A stretch of DNA of 64,000 bases from Anoplolepis gracilipes (GCF_047496725.1 NC_132983.1:8000501-8064500); one strand, 5' to 3'; counted from the stretch's first letter, positions 45,460 through 56,623 are shown. Program-made: numbers and translations. The notes: generated by a model not told the origin, from the letters alone.

Positions 45460-46650
45460 GACAAATGTGATGCAACGAGAAAGTATTCAAAATTCTTATA
45501 AGTAATATTATGTTGAGAAATAAATTATTATAACAATAATATAAATCTCTCTCGCTGCAATATGAATAAGTCTTAGCGTTGTATAAAAAATCGATAATTA
45601 ATATGACGCACGCGATAACGGCGACACAAAGACTCATGAAATCATATATAATCAAGTAGCCTAAACATCCTGACGATCAGCGAAGAAGCTTCTTTTTAAT
45701 CTAATAAACCGATACTCGATTACCATTTCAGTTGAAACAAGTGATTATAAAGAAATCGCTTGAGTATAATCGCGAGAGCTTCCTCGAAATATAACAACGG
45801 ATACTTGATTATAAAGTTCGCATCATCTTATCGAAATTAAGATATCGAAGAACTCACTCGGTTTCAATAACTCTAGAGGAGGAGACTTCCCTCTTCAAAC
45901 CAAAGTTCATCTTCATACGAACAAGATCAACCAACCTGAAGGAACTTGGGCCCTTCTGATGACTAGTGGAAGGAGAGATTGAAAGTGGGGACGAACCTCA
46001 GAAGTCAGTCGAGCGTGTGGACTGTTAGTCAGTCGTAATTCAGGAGTCGTGAAGAAGTCGTCCTAAGAATCTCTGAGTCTTTGTTCGCTGCGTCCTAGAA
46101 TAAAATTCAACCTAGTTTTTCCGACTACTACTTTGTGCTGTCGAGGTAGTCTTTTAATACTTTAAGATTTTTTACTTCGCAATTCATTTTAAATTAAACT
46201 TAGATTTAACACTATATTACTATTCATACTTTTAATCTCGGTACAGTGCGGATGGACCTTTCGTTTTAATTAATAGATTCCTGTACATTATTATAGCAAT
46301 TTATATACTTGCAATTTTTCTAAAATTATTTTGATATTTGAAATATATTAGTTTATTCTTGCATTATTTTAAGTGAATTGTTATATTCAGTGTTCCTACA
46401 TTCCAGAGCCAACATTTACTATAAACAATTAGATATTATACAAATTATTAACAAATATTGACTAAATATCAACGATATTAGAATTTTTATCATCTGGATA
46501 AAGCGATAGCAAGTCCCGAGCCTGGGAAAGAGCAAGGTGACGTGCCTCTCGTTACAGTTCAGGCAGAGCTGAGACTTAGTCGATGAGCTGTCTGGGCGTC
46601 GTTTAATCCAGATTATTAACAAATATTAATTTAGCAAAATCAAAATAAAT
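45460..46650 (+). repeat. Leader repeat L, copy 3 (5' part of element X2)
   Basis: More diverged than copies 1 and 2 but with the same order of blocks: AGAAGTCAGTCGAGCG, CAGTCGTAATTCAGGAGTCGT, GGTACAGTGCGGATGGACC, AGAGCAAGGTGACGTGCC and GAGACTTAGTCGATGAGCTG. It leads into the MPGTHR ORF. Confidence 0.6.
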
Positions 46651-46671
46651 TTACGATATAATTTATAGTAG

Positions 46672-47022
46672 ATGCCTGGTACTCACCGCGCTGGTAAAAA
46701 GTACAAACAGTTACGCGCCGCTTTACGCCAACAACGGCAAATTCAAAAACAAATTAACGATTTTGATCAAATAACTAAAAATAGTGAAAAACTTACAGTA
46801 GATATACCAAATAATCAAAGGATTGTTGTTGAACTCTTCGAGTGGCCGCGGGCTTTAGAGCCAGTCGAAATTCTCAGCACCCGAAGAACCTTCGAGTTCA
46901 TTGGATGGCCTAGACCACTGGCGCAGATCGAATTATTTCTTTCTGAGATCCTTGTCGCAGACATCCCCGAAGGTGATCCACGGAGAACAGCACGCAAGAA
47001 GACACAGGAAAATTCGCAATAA
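46672..47022 (+). CDS. Unrecognised 'MPxxRR' ORF, copy 3
   Basis: A 116-codon intact ORF starting MPGTHRAGKKYKQLRAALRQ. It aligns along its length with the 39617 ORF: basic start, a Gln/Lys-rich linker, RIVVELFEWPRALEPVEI, RRTFEFIGWPRPLAQIEL, then a basic tail. The ATG follows TTTATAGTAG. That two diverged copies both keep an open frame suggests the protein mattered recently (inference). First ORF of element X2. Confidence 0.6.
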   Translation: MPGTHRAGKKYKQLRAALRQQRQIQKQINDFDQITKNSEKLTVDIPNNQRIVVELFEWPRALEPVEILSTRRTFEFIGWPRPLAQIELFLSEILVADIPEGDPRRTARKKTQENSQ

Positions 47023-47690
47023 TAAAATATTATTAAAGTAAGTCACACTTACGGATATACATATATATATATATATAAATATATATAGGTATGTACATAA
47101 AGAAAATATTTTAATGAAATTATATACATAATTGAAAAAAAAAGAAAAAAGAGAAATCAGAATTGAAATAACTAATAGAATAATAAATATTTCTATTAAA
47201 TTTCTCTCGTATTGCAATATCATTGAAAATAATTCAGTTAAATATATAATCCTTGCAATAATTTAATTTAACTAATAATCTTAAAGTCTTAATAAATAAT
47301 AATAAATATATATATATATTTTTAAAAACACACATTATATACTACTTTATGTCGCTTAATATTATTTTAATTCAACATTATTTTAATTGCACGTTAGTAA
47401 TCATATTATTACCCTTTCTTTATATCATTAAAATTATTATAAATAAAATTTAGAAATTTTTTCCAATTGCTTTCACTATATTAAAGCATTTTCTCTATCA
47501 TTTAACAATATTATCTCAAATATAGAATACGTAAAACTTCATTATATATATATATAAATAATATAATAAATAAAAACATAGTAATAGTAATACATTTGCA
47601 AGTACATTTATATTACTGTTCATATAATACTGTTCCACCCTTAGCTCCCAGATATAACTCACAAAAAAAAGAAGAAAAAAAACCACTTTT

Positions 47691-47730
<40 letters not shown>

Positions 47731-48039
47731 CTAAAATAATTAACTATAGCAATAGATTTTCATAATAAGGCTTTTGAGACAAATAAAGTATTAATAAAAA
47801 TCTTTCCAAGACATATGTATAAGCATTTATGAAAATAATAAATTTTATTTTTATCTATAAATTAATATTTTATTATTAATTATTGATTTTCATAATTATA
47901 ATAGAGAATAAATAAATAGAAAAAGAATAAATAAATAGAAATATATATATAAAAAGGAAGATCCACGATACTTATCTTAATAAATGATGTTGTGAGCAAA
48001 TAAGGAGCATCCTTCTTATTTATTATACTATCACTTCCC
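47023..48039. other. AT-rich interior of X2, first part
   Basis: Parallels 39986-40575 with TA microsatellite expansions (near 47060 and 47690-47730). No gene visible. Confidence 0.4.
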
Positions 48040-48152
48040 TTTTCCATCGGAGACGGTGACTTTTTAAATAAATAATAGCGCCGGCCTCTAATGAACCATA
48101 TTCCAGTGTAAATTTATTTATTTGGATGTCACTTTCCCTCGTAATATTAAAT
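48040..48152 (-). pseudogene. Conserved exon-like coding block, copy 2 (frameshifted)
   Basis: The minus-strand acceptor TTTTTGCAG is followed by codons for LILRGKVTS, a one-base loss, INKFTLEYGSLEAGAIIYLK, a one-base gain, then VTVSDGKGK. Synonymous and conservative differences from copy 1 (40579-40709) outside the indels suggest former coding. Upstream, near 48765-48830, MLSEVFIILTKKSAVIYGS precedes GAG-GTAAG. Confidence 0.35.
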
Positions 48153-50565
48153 CTGCAAAAATATATATATTTTATTTAATATATATATATATATCTATTT
48201 ATAAGGATAATCTTAACAATAATAATAATAATTACTTTATTACAAAATAAGGAAATCCATTCAAAGTATTCATGAATCACAAAATCTCCTATATAATTAA
48301 AATAACCAATTCTCTCATACTCATTACTATATAAATATAACTTGTCCAAAATTATATATTAATTCATATCAAATTAATTAACAAATTATATTGAGATAAT
48401 TTTATCCTCTTCAAGAACAACCAATAAATATAATAATTATCAATATTTATTATACTCTCAACTTTATGTACCCTCTAGTAATATTTTTTCACTAGACTCA
48501 ATTACGAACACACCTATACATACATAAAATCTATATATATATATAATAAAATTGTCATTTTCACATTAGTTATAAGTCTTATTAAATAAAATATCAGTTT
48601 TACTAAATATAAAACATCATAATGAAGTTCTAAATTTCACCATAACAATTAGTACAGTTAATCTACCTTCATATAATTCATTAATACAGGCGACAATAAT
48701 TGTTTAAATAATAAAATTTATATTCCATTTAAAACTATTAATCGTATATCTTACCTCCTTATTTGAAGATCCATAAATTACTGCCGATTTCTTTGTTAAA
48801 ATAATAAATACTTCCGACAACATCTTAAATTATATGTTCCTCCATAAGCCATAGACTATATAACTTTATAACAGTTAGATTTACAGGTTAGATTTACCAC
48901 TCTTACACCATTTTACATTGAGAAATCAAATTTAGTTCACCAATTAAACTCGACCTGAAGAACCAGAAAATAAATATTAAAATTCTATGTATACCCATTA
49001 ACACATATATATACTCACTTATACATATACATACCTATTTATCGAAAACGACCTTTTAGATTTTAATTTATAAAAATATATAAACAATCAATTTTAACTT
49101 TATTGTTACGTGCCATCAAAGGTAGATATTCCATAGCAGAAATTCCATTATCACAAGATCCTTCATAACAATAAAATAAAAAGAAAATTGACAGGAAACT
49201 TGGTGTCCTGAAAGGCACCCTTGGACATATGTATACATATATACATATATGTCCAGCGGCAGTTTTCGGGACATTTACAGGGACGCATAATAAAAAACCT
49301 CTCACCCCCCAAAAAACATAGAAAATAAAGGTGCCATTATTTGGACACCCCTAACAACAACCCCCGAACTAAATTTTCATCCCCTTTTTCGCAATTTATA
49401 ATAAAACCGAGTCAATTTGTTCATAAATAAATAATTAATTGACATATTAAGATAATAATTTTAATATATAATTGCATATTAGAGTAATTATTAAAACCCT
49501 CCATACACATATACTTATAAATAATCCGTTTGTTAATTAACAATAATTTATAAACAATACCTTATCTTTCTCATCGAAAATTTAGTCAAGTCATTATAAT
49601 TAAGACTCCTTTATAATTACAAAAAATTATTTTTCCAACATAAGTTAATTTACAAGTTACTTGTAAAATCAAATAATAACGAATTTATTGGAGATACGAA
49701 ATTAGAATTTTTCTCAGTTATTCTATCCTACTTGTAAATTAATAATCTCCAACCAAAATTTTTTTTCTCATGATTAATTAACAATAACGTTATATAAGAA
49801 CAATAAAAAAAAACACAAAAATTTATTACAAAATAAATAAATAATTAACAAAATTTCTAATTTGCTTGAAACTTTGAGGATACACTTTTTAACCAATTTT
49901 ACACATTTTGGCCGCCATTTTTGATTTTTTCATTTTTGAACTTAATGATCCCAAATACCCTCAAAAATTCTTATTAGTACTAAACTAAGATTTATGCAAA
50001 ACTTTGACTAAATTAAGACAACTTTAGAATTTTACTATTCAATAGATCACAGTTTTGCACCTGTAAAAGTACAAATTTAACTCGTCTATTTTATGCAGTA
50101 TTTCCTGTAGATCTTATAACCAAATTTTCGTAAACTCACCCCTAATCGGTTCCGAAATACTTCTATTTGTTTATAAGACGTCAGCCATCTTGTTCTTACT
50201 GGTCCATCCTAGGAAGACCGGACCAATTCCATTATAAAGGACTTGAAATGACGATAATCTGTCCTCAATCTCGACTCTCCAAATCACTCCCTATAATAAT
50301 TAATTAAATGAATTAATTATAAAAGTTATAAAATTTCTTAAGTAATAAGTTAGGATAATACTTAATAGTCATTACTGAATAATAGAGACAAAATCTTACT
50401 TTAAAGCCACCCTATATACATATCTTACATACCGGGTGTCTAAAAATCATTGATCATAGAAATTTAAAATTTAAATATCTACAATATACTTAATACGTGC
50501 ACTCAATAAACATAAAACTTTTTATCTCTATCTCTCTATATTAGTCTCAAATAAATTAATAATTA
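48153..50565. other. AT-rich interior of X2, second part
   Basis: Parallels 40710-42585, except for about 470 extra bp at 49090-49557 (listed in findings) that include TGTTACGTGCCATC and a GGACATATGTATACATATATG palindrome region. 49855-50300 is the U3-like block matching 41880-42300. No gene. Confidence 0.45.
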
Positions 50566-50748
50566 ATGAAACCACAAGCAACCGACGCTGAAATACAACA
50601 GAATACTTCTCAAGAACCTTAAGACACCATAATAGAAATACTAATACAATTTTTGGAAGAAAATAAAGAAAACATTATTTATAATTTAGACGATATTATT
50701 ATTGAACTAATGAACCAAGCCTCAATTGTAATGGTTCCCGATCAGTAA
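50566..50748 (+). pseudogene. Mini-ORF ending PDQ, copy 2 (stop at codon 19)
   Basis: A 61-codon reading starting MKPQATDAEIQQNTSQEP, then TAA, then DTIIEILIQF, EENKENIIYNLDDIIIE and NQASIVMVPDQ-stop. It aligns with 42586-42762 throughout. The stop differs from copy 1, so each copy was broken independently and the ancestor was presumably open. Family unknown. Confidence 0.45.
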
Positions 50749-50774
50749 AAAAAAAAAAAATGACCCGATTATCA

Positions 50775-50908
50775 AAAGAGTCAAGTCTTAGCTCTCGGTG
50801 GTTCCCTGGGTATAACCGGTTTAAACAGGTTGCCCTAAAAAACTAAATAGAGAGCAACCTTGGTATTGACACCGAGGTGGACAATAATAGTGGATCGCGA
50901 AACGTGAC
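50775..50908 (+). repeat. 3' terminal module of element X2
   Basis: CTCTCGGTGGTTCCCTGGGT, ATAGAGAGCAACC, ATTGACACCGAGGTGG and GGATCGCGAAACGTGAC, closely parallel to 42800-42922; the terminal palindrome is degenerate here. Immediately outside, envelope copy 2 begins in the opposite orientation. Confidence 0.6.
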
Positions 50909-52776
50909 ATGGGATTCATTGGCTCCAAGGGAGATTGATCTTCTTCTGGCTCTATTCCTCGTTGATTCACGGGTCCTCGTGCTAAGTGAAGTAAGAGGTG
51001 TATGAGAGAGCTCCATACGGTGCCTAGCAAGTGCAGACTGCATCCGTACACGGCGTGAAGGGCGTATCCATGGATTGCTGTGTCAATAGTCAATTTAATG
51101 AGTCGTATAATTAGAAATACTCCAAGAATTCCGGCCGTTGCTGATCCGAAAGTTACAAATCCGCCCCAAATTCTTGAGACAGTATTCGAAGCTATTTTCT
51201 GGAGTGATTCCTCATCTAGCAGACTGTATATGGAGACTTCTCCGGGTACGACAGCTTGTCCTGTCATCTCACGGGCTATGAGATTTAGAAGTGCCGGTTT
51301 CTTTGCAGGAAACATAATATGATCTCGTAATTTTTCTATATCCTTTTCAGTATATATTCCACTAATGGCTAATGGACCCGGGGTGAGATATTTTCAACTC
51401 AAAGAGGTCATCGGATGTAATCGTTGTGGAGATAATTGTATGACTTGTGGATCAGGGGTGAGCTGGATCCATGTATCATCTATACGGTAGAGTGTTGGTA
51501 ATTCAAAGCTACTTTCCTTTTGAGTTCCGAATTTGGTGAGTATCCTTGATTTTGGCATTAGAAATAGTGAAGCGTTTCTTATTGTTACAGGGAGCTCTGC
51601 GTAACATTCTTTTGTTCTACGGATTATAGCGTCAACGGGAATACATTTTATTACATGAATTGCTTCTCCTGCAGTGACAGCCATGTATCCTGGTCCTTTT
51701 ATTAATCGATAGGCGAATTCGTCAGGCTGTAATGTGGCAAATGATAATGTGTTAGTTATTACATCTTTTTCCAGTTCGCATTTCTGTTGAATGACATTGT
51801 GGTAAAGAGATGTCGTATGTGTTTCTCTACATATACAAACTTCGAGTTGATATATGCAAAAATATCAAGATTGTCAATTGGGATTGTTCCTCTTTCGGCG
51901 AAAGCGTCTCCCTTTTTAATTTCCAGTATAAAGAGTTTGGGGTGCTCTATACGAAGAAGTGTGTATCCGCACAGTGGCTGTTCTCGCGTTCTTGTCAGAG
52001 CGAAAATTATGTCTTGTGTTGTTAGGCTGTATACAATAGGTGATTTTCCTTCGCTGGTATCGTCCGTAGTTTTGATAGCAGGTCCTTTATATAGAACGTC
52101 GTATTGATGAAAATTACATGAAGAGGTAGGCATCGGTTCCCAAAAGGTATATCCATCCTCTGAATCGATGCAAAATCTTTCACTGAGTGTACAAATGGTT
52201 CCTGATTTTAGCATTATTTTTCCAGTATTTAGTTTCACGGGGACATAGGCTGATTTCAAAGATTATTCTGGCGACAGCTTGCACGACAACGTCGTCCCAT
52301 GTTCCATAATGGTCGGAATACTGCGTGCCTTTGCATTTCCCATCGTTGCTTACGCTTCCAGCCATAGTGATGCTGTAAGAGGCGGTTTGGTTGACTCGGA
52401 TGCCGTCGATTAAAACTCTTGCTCCTAACGAAAGAGTACCATCGCGAAACATTCGTTTGCACTGTGAGTGTCCGGTTTCATGTGTATAGTCAGCACGTCC
52501 GTTATGCACGATGGAAACATGTGAATGCATGCCACAATAATATATAGTTCTTGAAATTTCAACCTTACATTGTATTATATACGCATGATTATAGTCAGAT
52601 AATTGAAAGAATTGGATATAAGTATCCGTAGAGTTTGATGTTTTATGTGGAATATTGCATTCTCCCACATCCAACAATGAAACCGATGTAATATTTAAAT
52701 GTCGCCCTCCGCAATCAAAACCGAGAAGGGCGAGGGAGGTTTGCGCAGTGAATAATAATACTAAATGATATATCAT
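50909..52776 (-). pseudogene. Chuvirus-like envelope glycoprotein, copy 2 (broken)
   Basis: Very close to copy 1. It starts after CTTACAGAA (acceptor-like), with GFDCGGRHLNITSVSLLDVG near the N-terminus, the same two frame changes (near 52257 and 51800) and another break near 51390 (a stop inside the segment aligned to SLSWKYLTPG). The membrane anchor GSATAGILGVFLIIRLIKL is present. The tail after EPM is replaced by the X2 terminal module, so polypurine tract and LTR are missing. It lies directly downstream of an integrase end. Confidence 0.65.
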
Positions 52777-52855
52777 TTCTGTAAGTAAACAGATACAATT
52801 TATTATTTATACCTGTATATTTGTATGAATATAATATATATATTTTTATTTTATT

Positions 52856-53715
52856 TTATGGGATTTCTATTTTGGGAAAGGGTCCAATATATTGATTAGA
52901 AAATTTTCCTTTAGCTGGTTCTTTCAATAAGAATACGTGATCTCCTTGTTTAAATTCTTGTACGTGAATATGTTTATCGTAGTAGTGCTTGCTTCTGTTT
53001 TTGGATTGAATTAAATTTTGTCGCGCTTCTTCTTGCGTGTCGCGCAATTGATTAAATAAATCTGTTAAATATTCGGTATATGTAGAGTCTATATTTTCTT
53101 CCACTATAGTGTTGGATGAAGGTAATCGTGCTATTCTTCCAAAAATTAATTCAAAAAGGGAGAATTTAGTGCTTTAATGTATGCTCGTATTGTATGAAAA
53201 CATTGCTAGGGCAAGATGATCATCCCAATTTGAGTCTTTGTTAATTTGTGTTTTTAGATATTCTGTTAGGACGTGATGAGACCTTTCTATTAATCCGTTA
53301 GATTGAGGATGATAATATGATATTATTTGATGCTAAACCTTTTCGCTAAGTTTCTCATTAAGGCCGTTAAAAAATTAAAACGGTTAAAATGGCTTGTGGG
53401 GCACCGTAAACACATATAAAATTCTTAGTAAAGGCGTCGGCGATTGTTAATGATGTGGCTTTTTTTAATGGTACTGAACTGAATATTTTGTTAGTAAATC
53501 TTGCATAGTGAGAATGTAAACGTTTCTGTTATCAGATATGGGTAATGGACCTACAATGTCCATTGATATTTTATCGAAAACCGATCCGGGAGTGTCGGTG
53601 ATTACTATAGGCTGTTTAGTTTTTACTCTAGTTAATTTTTTTAATTGACAGGTTCGACAATTCCGAATAAAAATTTGAATATCTTTTTTCATTGTATTCC
53701 AGTAATAGAAGGTTC
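52856..53715 (-). pseudogene. Gypsy-type integrase (broken)
   Basis: Minus-strand order: TFYYWNTMKKDI...CRTCQ (the C-terminal half of the HHCC zinc finger, near 53712-53640), SMDIVGPLP (first catalytic Asp, near 53568), a broken segment with VYGAPQAIL near 53400, then YHPQSNGLIERSHH (catalytic Glu, near 53310-53268), then FELIFGRIARLPSS and FLLKEPAKGKFSNQYIGPF (GPY/F module, about 52935-52880). Several frame changes. The zinc-finger His half is lost at the X3 terminal module. Compared with the integrase end at 63790 it lacks the last 30 or so residues. Confidence 0.75.
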
Positions 53716-53835
53716 GTGTCATGTCCAGTGACGTTCCTTGTCGATCTTTCCTCGGAAAAGACCAACGAAGGGTGCTCTCTATTTTTATGGGCAACCTGCA
53801 ACGCACCGGCTATACCCAGGGACTCCGAGAGCTAG
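53716..53835 (-). repeat. 3' terminal module of element X3
   Basis: Read on the minus strand: CTCTCGGAGTCCCTGGGTAT, AGGTTGCCC, ATAGAGAGCACCC and GTCACTGGACATGAC, the same order as the X1 and X2 ends. Gypsy integrase follows directly. With X2's end at 50908 it brackets 2.8 kb of integrase-envelope sequence in inverted orientation. Confidence 0.55.
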
Positions 53836-54295
53836 AATCTTTTATTTCAGTACAGGTAGAAACGGATTGACGCAAGGTAAAATGAAGTATTTATTGATTT
53901 AATATTATATATATGTGATATTATATTTTATTATGAGTGGTACATAAAGCCTGTATATTTGTTGGAAAAAGAATAAAGATGGTTATAATAATTCTTGTGT
54001 ATATTATTTCCTTGTGATGGGTATTAAAGAGTCTGCGTACCTGACAAGACTTCAGAAATAAAGGGTATTTACAAAATAATTAATAATGAACTTACTTTGT
54101 TGAAGAAAAAATGTTGCTAAGTATAATCGTAATTAAGTAACCGGTTGTCTATTAACAAATTATTGAATTCTATTCGAGAATAAGAAAAAGATCGGAATAG
54201 AGTTGATGGAACAATTCTGAGTTTGAATAATGACGCGTCGCCTTCAGGTCACAAGCTGAAAAGCGGCGTGTTGCTTTGCAAAATCTATAAATATC
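53836..54295. other. AT-rich noncoding DNA of X3
   Basis: Between the X3 end and the MPKTRR ORF. I searched by eye for the PDQ mini-ORF seen in X1 and X2 and did not find it. No gene. Confidence 0.4.
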
Positions 54296-54610
54296 TTAAC
54301 TTTCTTTGTTACAAGAAAATTCAAGGTCAGAGGGATTAGCAATAAATTTTTTATTTATTAATTCTCCGATGGTAGCAGGATTTATTATTAAAGGACGGGG
54401 ACCTATATCGGTATCGATAGGATGTATGGAATTGTCTTTGCAATTTATTATATAAAAAGAAGATTCTTGATTGGAAGAGGGAGGTTCGATAAGAGGAATT
54501 CGTTCGGAATCGGTTGTGGAATTAGAAAGATAGTCGTTTATAGCTTTAAGAAGACGAGGTTTCAATCGCCTTATTATATGTTTTCTACCAACACGTCGGG
54601 TTTTTGGCAT
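54296..54610 (-). CDS. Unrecognised 'MPxxRR' ORF, copy 4
   Basis: A 104-codon intact minus-strand ORF starting MPKTRRVGRKHIIRRLKPR, then an acidic/Ser-rich middle and a Pro/Ile-rich stretch (IGPRPLIINPATIGE). The basic start is shared with the other three; the FEFIGWPRP segment is not obvious, so homology beyond the start is weaker. It follows a repeated leader (54629-55260) and lies upstream of the integrase remnant on the same strand, which hints that this ORF is the first gene of the gypsy-type element. Confidence 0.45.
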   Translation of the reverse strand: MPKTRRVGRKHIIRRLKPRLLKAINDYLSNSTTDSERIPLIEPPSSNQESSFYIINCKDNSIHPIDTDIGPRPLIINPATIGELINKKFIANPSDLEFSCNKES

Positions 54611-54628
54611 AACTTAATTTCAGTTTGT

Positions 54629-55260
54629 GTTGCTTCCACGAATTTTTCACATAAGATTCGTATCGGCTGTAATCAACGCGGATTTCTCTGAGTTGACTAC
54701 CATAATCTGAACCTATAACCGGGGATTGTGTGCTTCCACAAATTCTATTTAACATTGCTTCTGCCGTGAGAGCGTGCGGCCCAGTCATATGCTATCCTCA
54801 TCTGACTCATTGTGAGGTGAGAGCGTGTGGCCTAGTCATAAGCTGTCCTCATCTGAACTCATTATGCAAATCCGGCTTAATACTGCTATCTAATTAAATT
54901 GATTTGAAGTAACTTGGAAGGATTGAATGAATTTAAGAATTGAATATTCTTATTGCAAATATTTATTCTAATTTCAAATTATGTTGCTTCCACGAGTTTC
55001 TAGCATAAGATTCGTATCGGCTGTAATCAACGCAGATTTCTCTGAGTTGACTACCACAATCTGAACCTATCACCGGGGATTGTGTGCTTCCACAAATTCT
55101 ATTGAATATTGCTTCTGCCGTGAGAGCGTGCGGTTCAGTCATATGCTATCCTCATCTGACTCACTGTGAGGTGAGAGCGTGCGGCCTAGTCATAAGCTGT
55201 CCTCATCTGAACTCACTACGCAAATCCGGTTTATGTAGCTATCTAATTAAATTGATTTTA
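54629..55260 (-). repeat. 354-bp tandem duplication with nested 50-nt repeats
   Basis: Two units (54631 and 54985 starts, TGCTTCCACGA) share CATAAGATTCGTATCGGCTG, GAGTTGACTACCA and GATTGTGTGCTTCCACAAAT. Inside each, a 50-nt word starting GTGAGAGCGTG occurs twice (54766, 54817, 55120, 55171). The array is the leader upstream of the MPKTRR ORF. Confidence 0.8.
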
Positions 55261-56331
55261 ATTAATCCAGTACGAGTTAGATAACTCGTATGAGTATAAA
55301 TCAAATATTCAATTGTTTGACAAATACGTGTTGTAGTAATTTTAAGAAAAGAAAAGAAAAATCACTGTCATTCGGTATTGCAATAAAACTCTGTTTCTCC
55401 AAATAGGGAAGATGACCCTATGAGGAAAGGCGTAGGCCACTGCTAGTCAGTGAACGGATTCAGAAGCCAGTATCGACGGCACCTGCCACTGTAGGAGCTC
55501 TACACGACACCTTTTTATTGCTCAGGTGGAAGCAGGCGCGCTGAATCCTGTTATTGTATGTTTGATATAGTCTGGTGGTCAGAATACAATTCACTCGGCA
55601 CTAACGAGAGGCTGAGGAAGTTCTAGGAACTCCATGACACCATGACAAATATCACGCACGCAATGAACGTGACGCACAGAGGTGACCTTATGACAGGATA
55701 TCGTTGGAATAATTTAATAATTCAACAATTGAATTATATCAAATAATAAAATAATTTAAAGTAAACTGTAATGATTTGAAATTAGATTAAATAACGACTG
55801 AAAAATAAAAGAGGTAGTACTATATTATAAGATAATAGGTAATATAGGATAAGGATGTGGGATACAAGTATCGATTAAAGATCAGTGAAGGTTGAAATAT
55901 TATCAATTATGAAATAAGAAATAAAATAATATAAGTGTCGGTATCGAAATAAAATATAAGTATTAATTGTAAAAATGTAATTGAATCTATAAAATTAAAG
56001 TATTATTCTTGAAATAATTCTATCTCAGAATTATTCTATCAAAAAGAAGTCAGTAAAATAATATAAATATAAGATTCAATGGCTTCAGCGGCATAAAATA
56101 GTATAAGTATTAGCATGTATGAAAATATTCTAAGTCCGAAGAACATAAAATATTTCTAAGTCCGAAGAGCATAAAATATTTCTAAGTGTGAAAATATTTC
56201 TAAGTTCAAAGATTGAAAATTTTGTCTTTATTCAGTATAATACTTAGTACAATTTTACTTACAAGTATTTAGCTGTTAGTTAGTAGTTGTTGGTTGGCTT
56301 TTCCTTTCTGGTTGTTGCTCTCTTGAAAATT
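55261..56331. other. Noncoding leader/LTR sequence
   Basis: Downstream of the minus-strand promoter. Includes short repeats ATTTCTAAGTCCGAAGA(A/G) near 56125-56215 and a GC-richer block at 55430-55690. No gene. Confidence 0.4.
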
Positions 56332-56545
56332 TCCGACTGAATGGTTTTTGCTTGTTACTTGCTTGAAAATTTCTGACTGAATAGTTCTTCCTTGATGTTA
56401 CTTGTTCAAAAATTTCCGACTGAATGGTTTTTTCTTGTAGTTACTTGCTTGAAAATTTCCGACTGAATAGTCTTTGCTTGTAGTTGCTCTCTTGAAAATT
56501 TCCGACTGAATACTCTGGCCGTCCGCGGACGCGCCTTATATTCAG
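56332..56545 (-). promoter_or_regulatory. LTR-type promoter with five initiator-like repeats
   Basis: On the minus strand TATAAGGC (56541-56534) is followed 25-30 bp later by TATTCAGTCGG, an initiator-like word. The word ATTCAGTCGGAAATTTTC then recurs five times (plus-strand copies near 56332, 56361, 56404, 56448 and 56491). Same design as the 20.7-kb promoter, with a different repeat. The real start site is inferred. Confidence 0.6.
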
Positions 56546-56623
56546 ATTGAATGTGGGCCGCGGGGATCGGGGATCTCGAGCTTGTGGGTCCCCTCGGTAT
56601 GTGCAGAGGTAATTTTCGGTATT

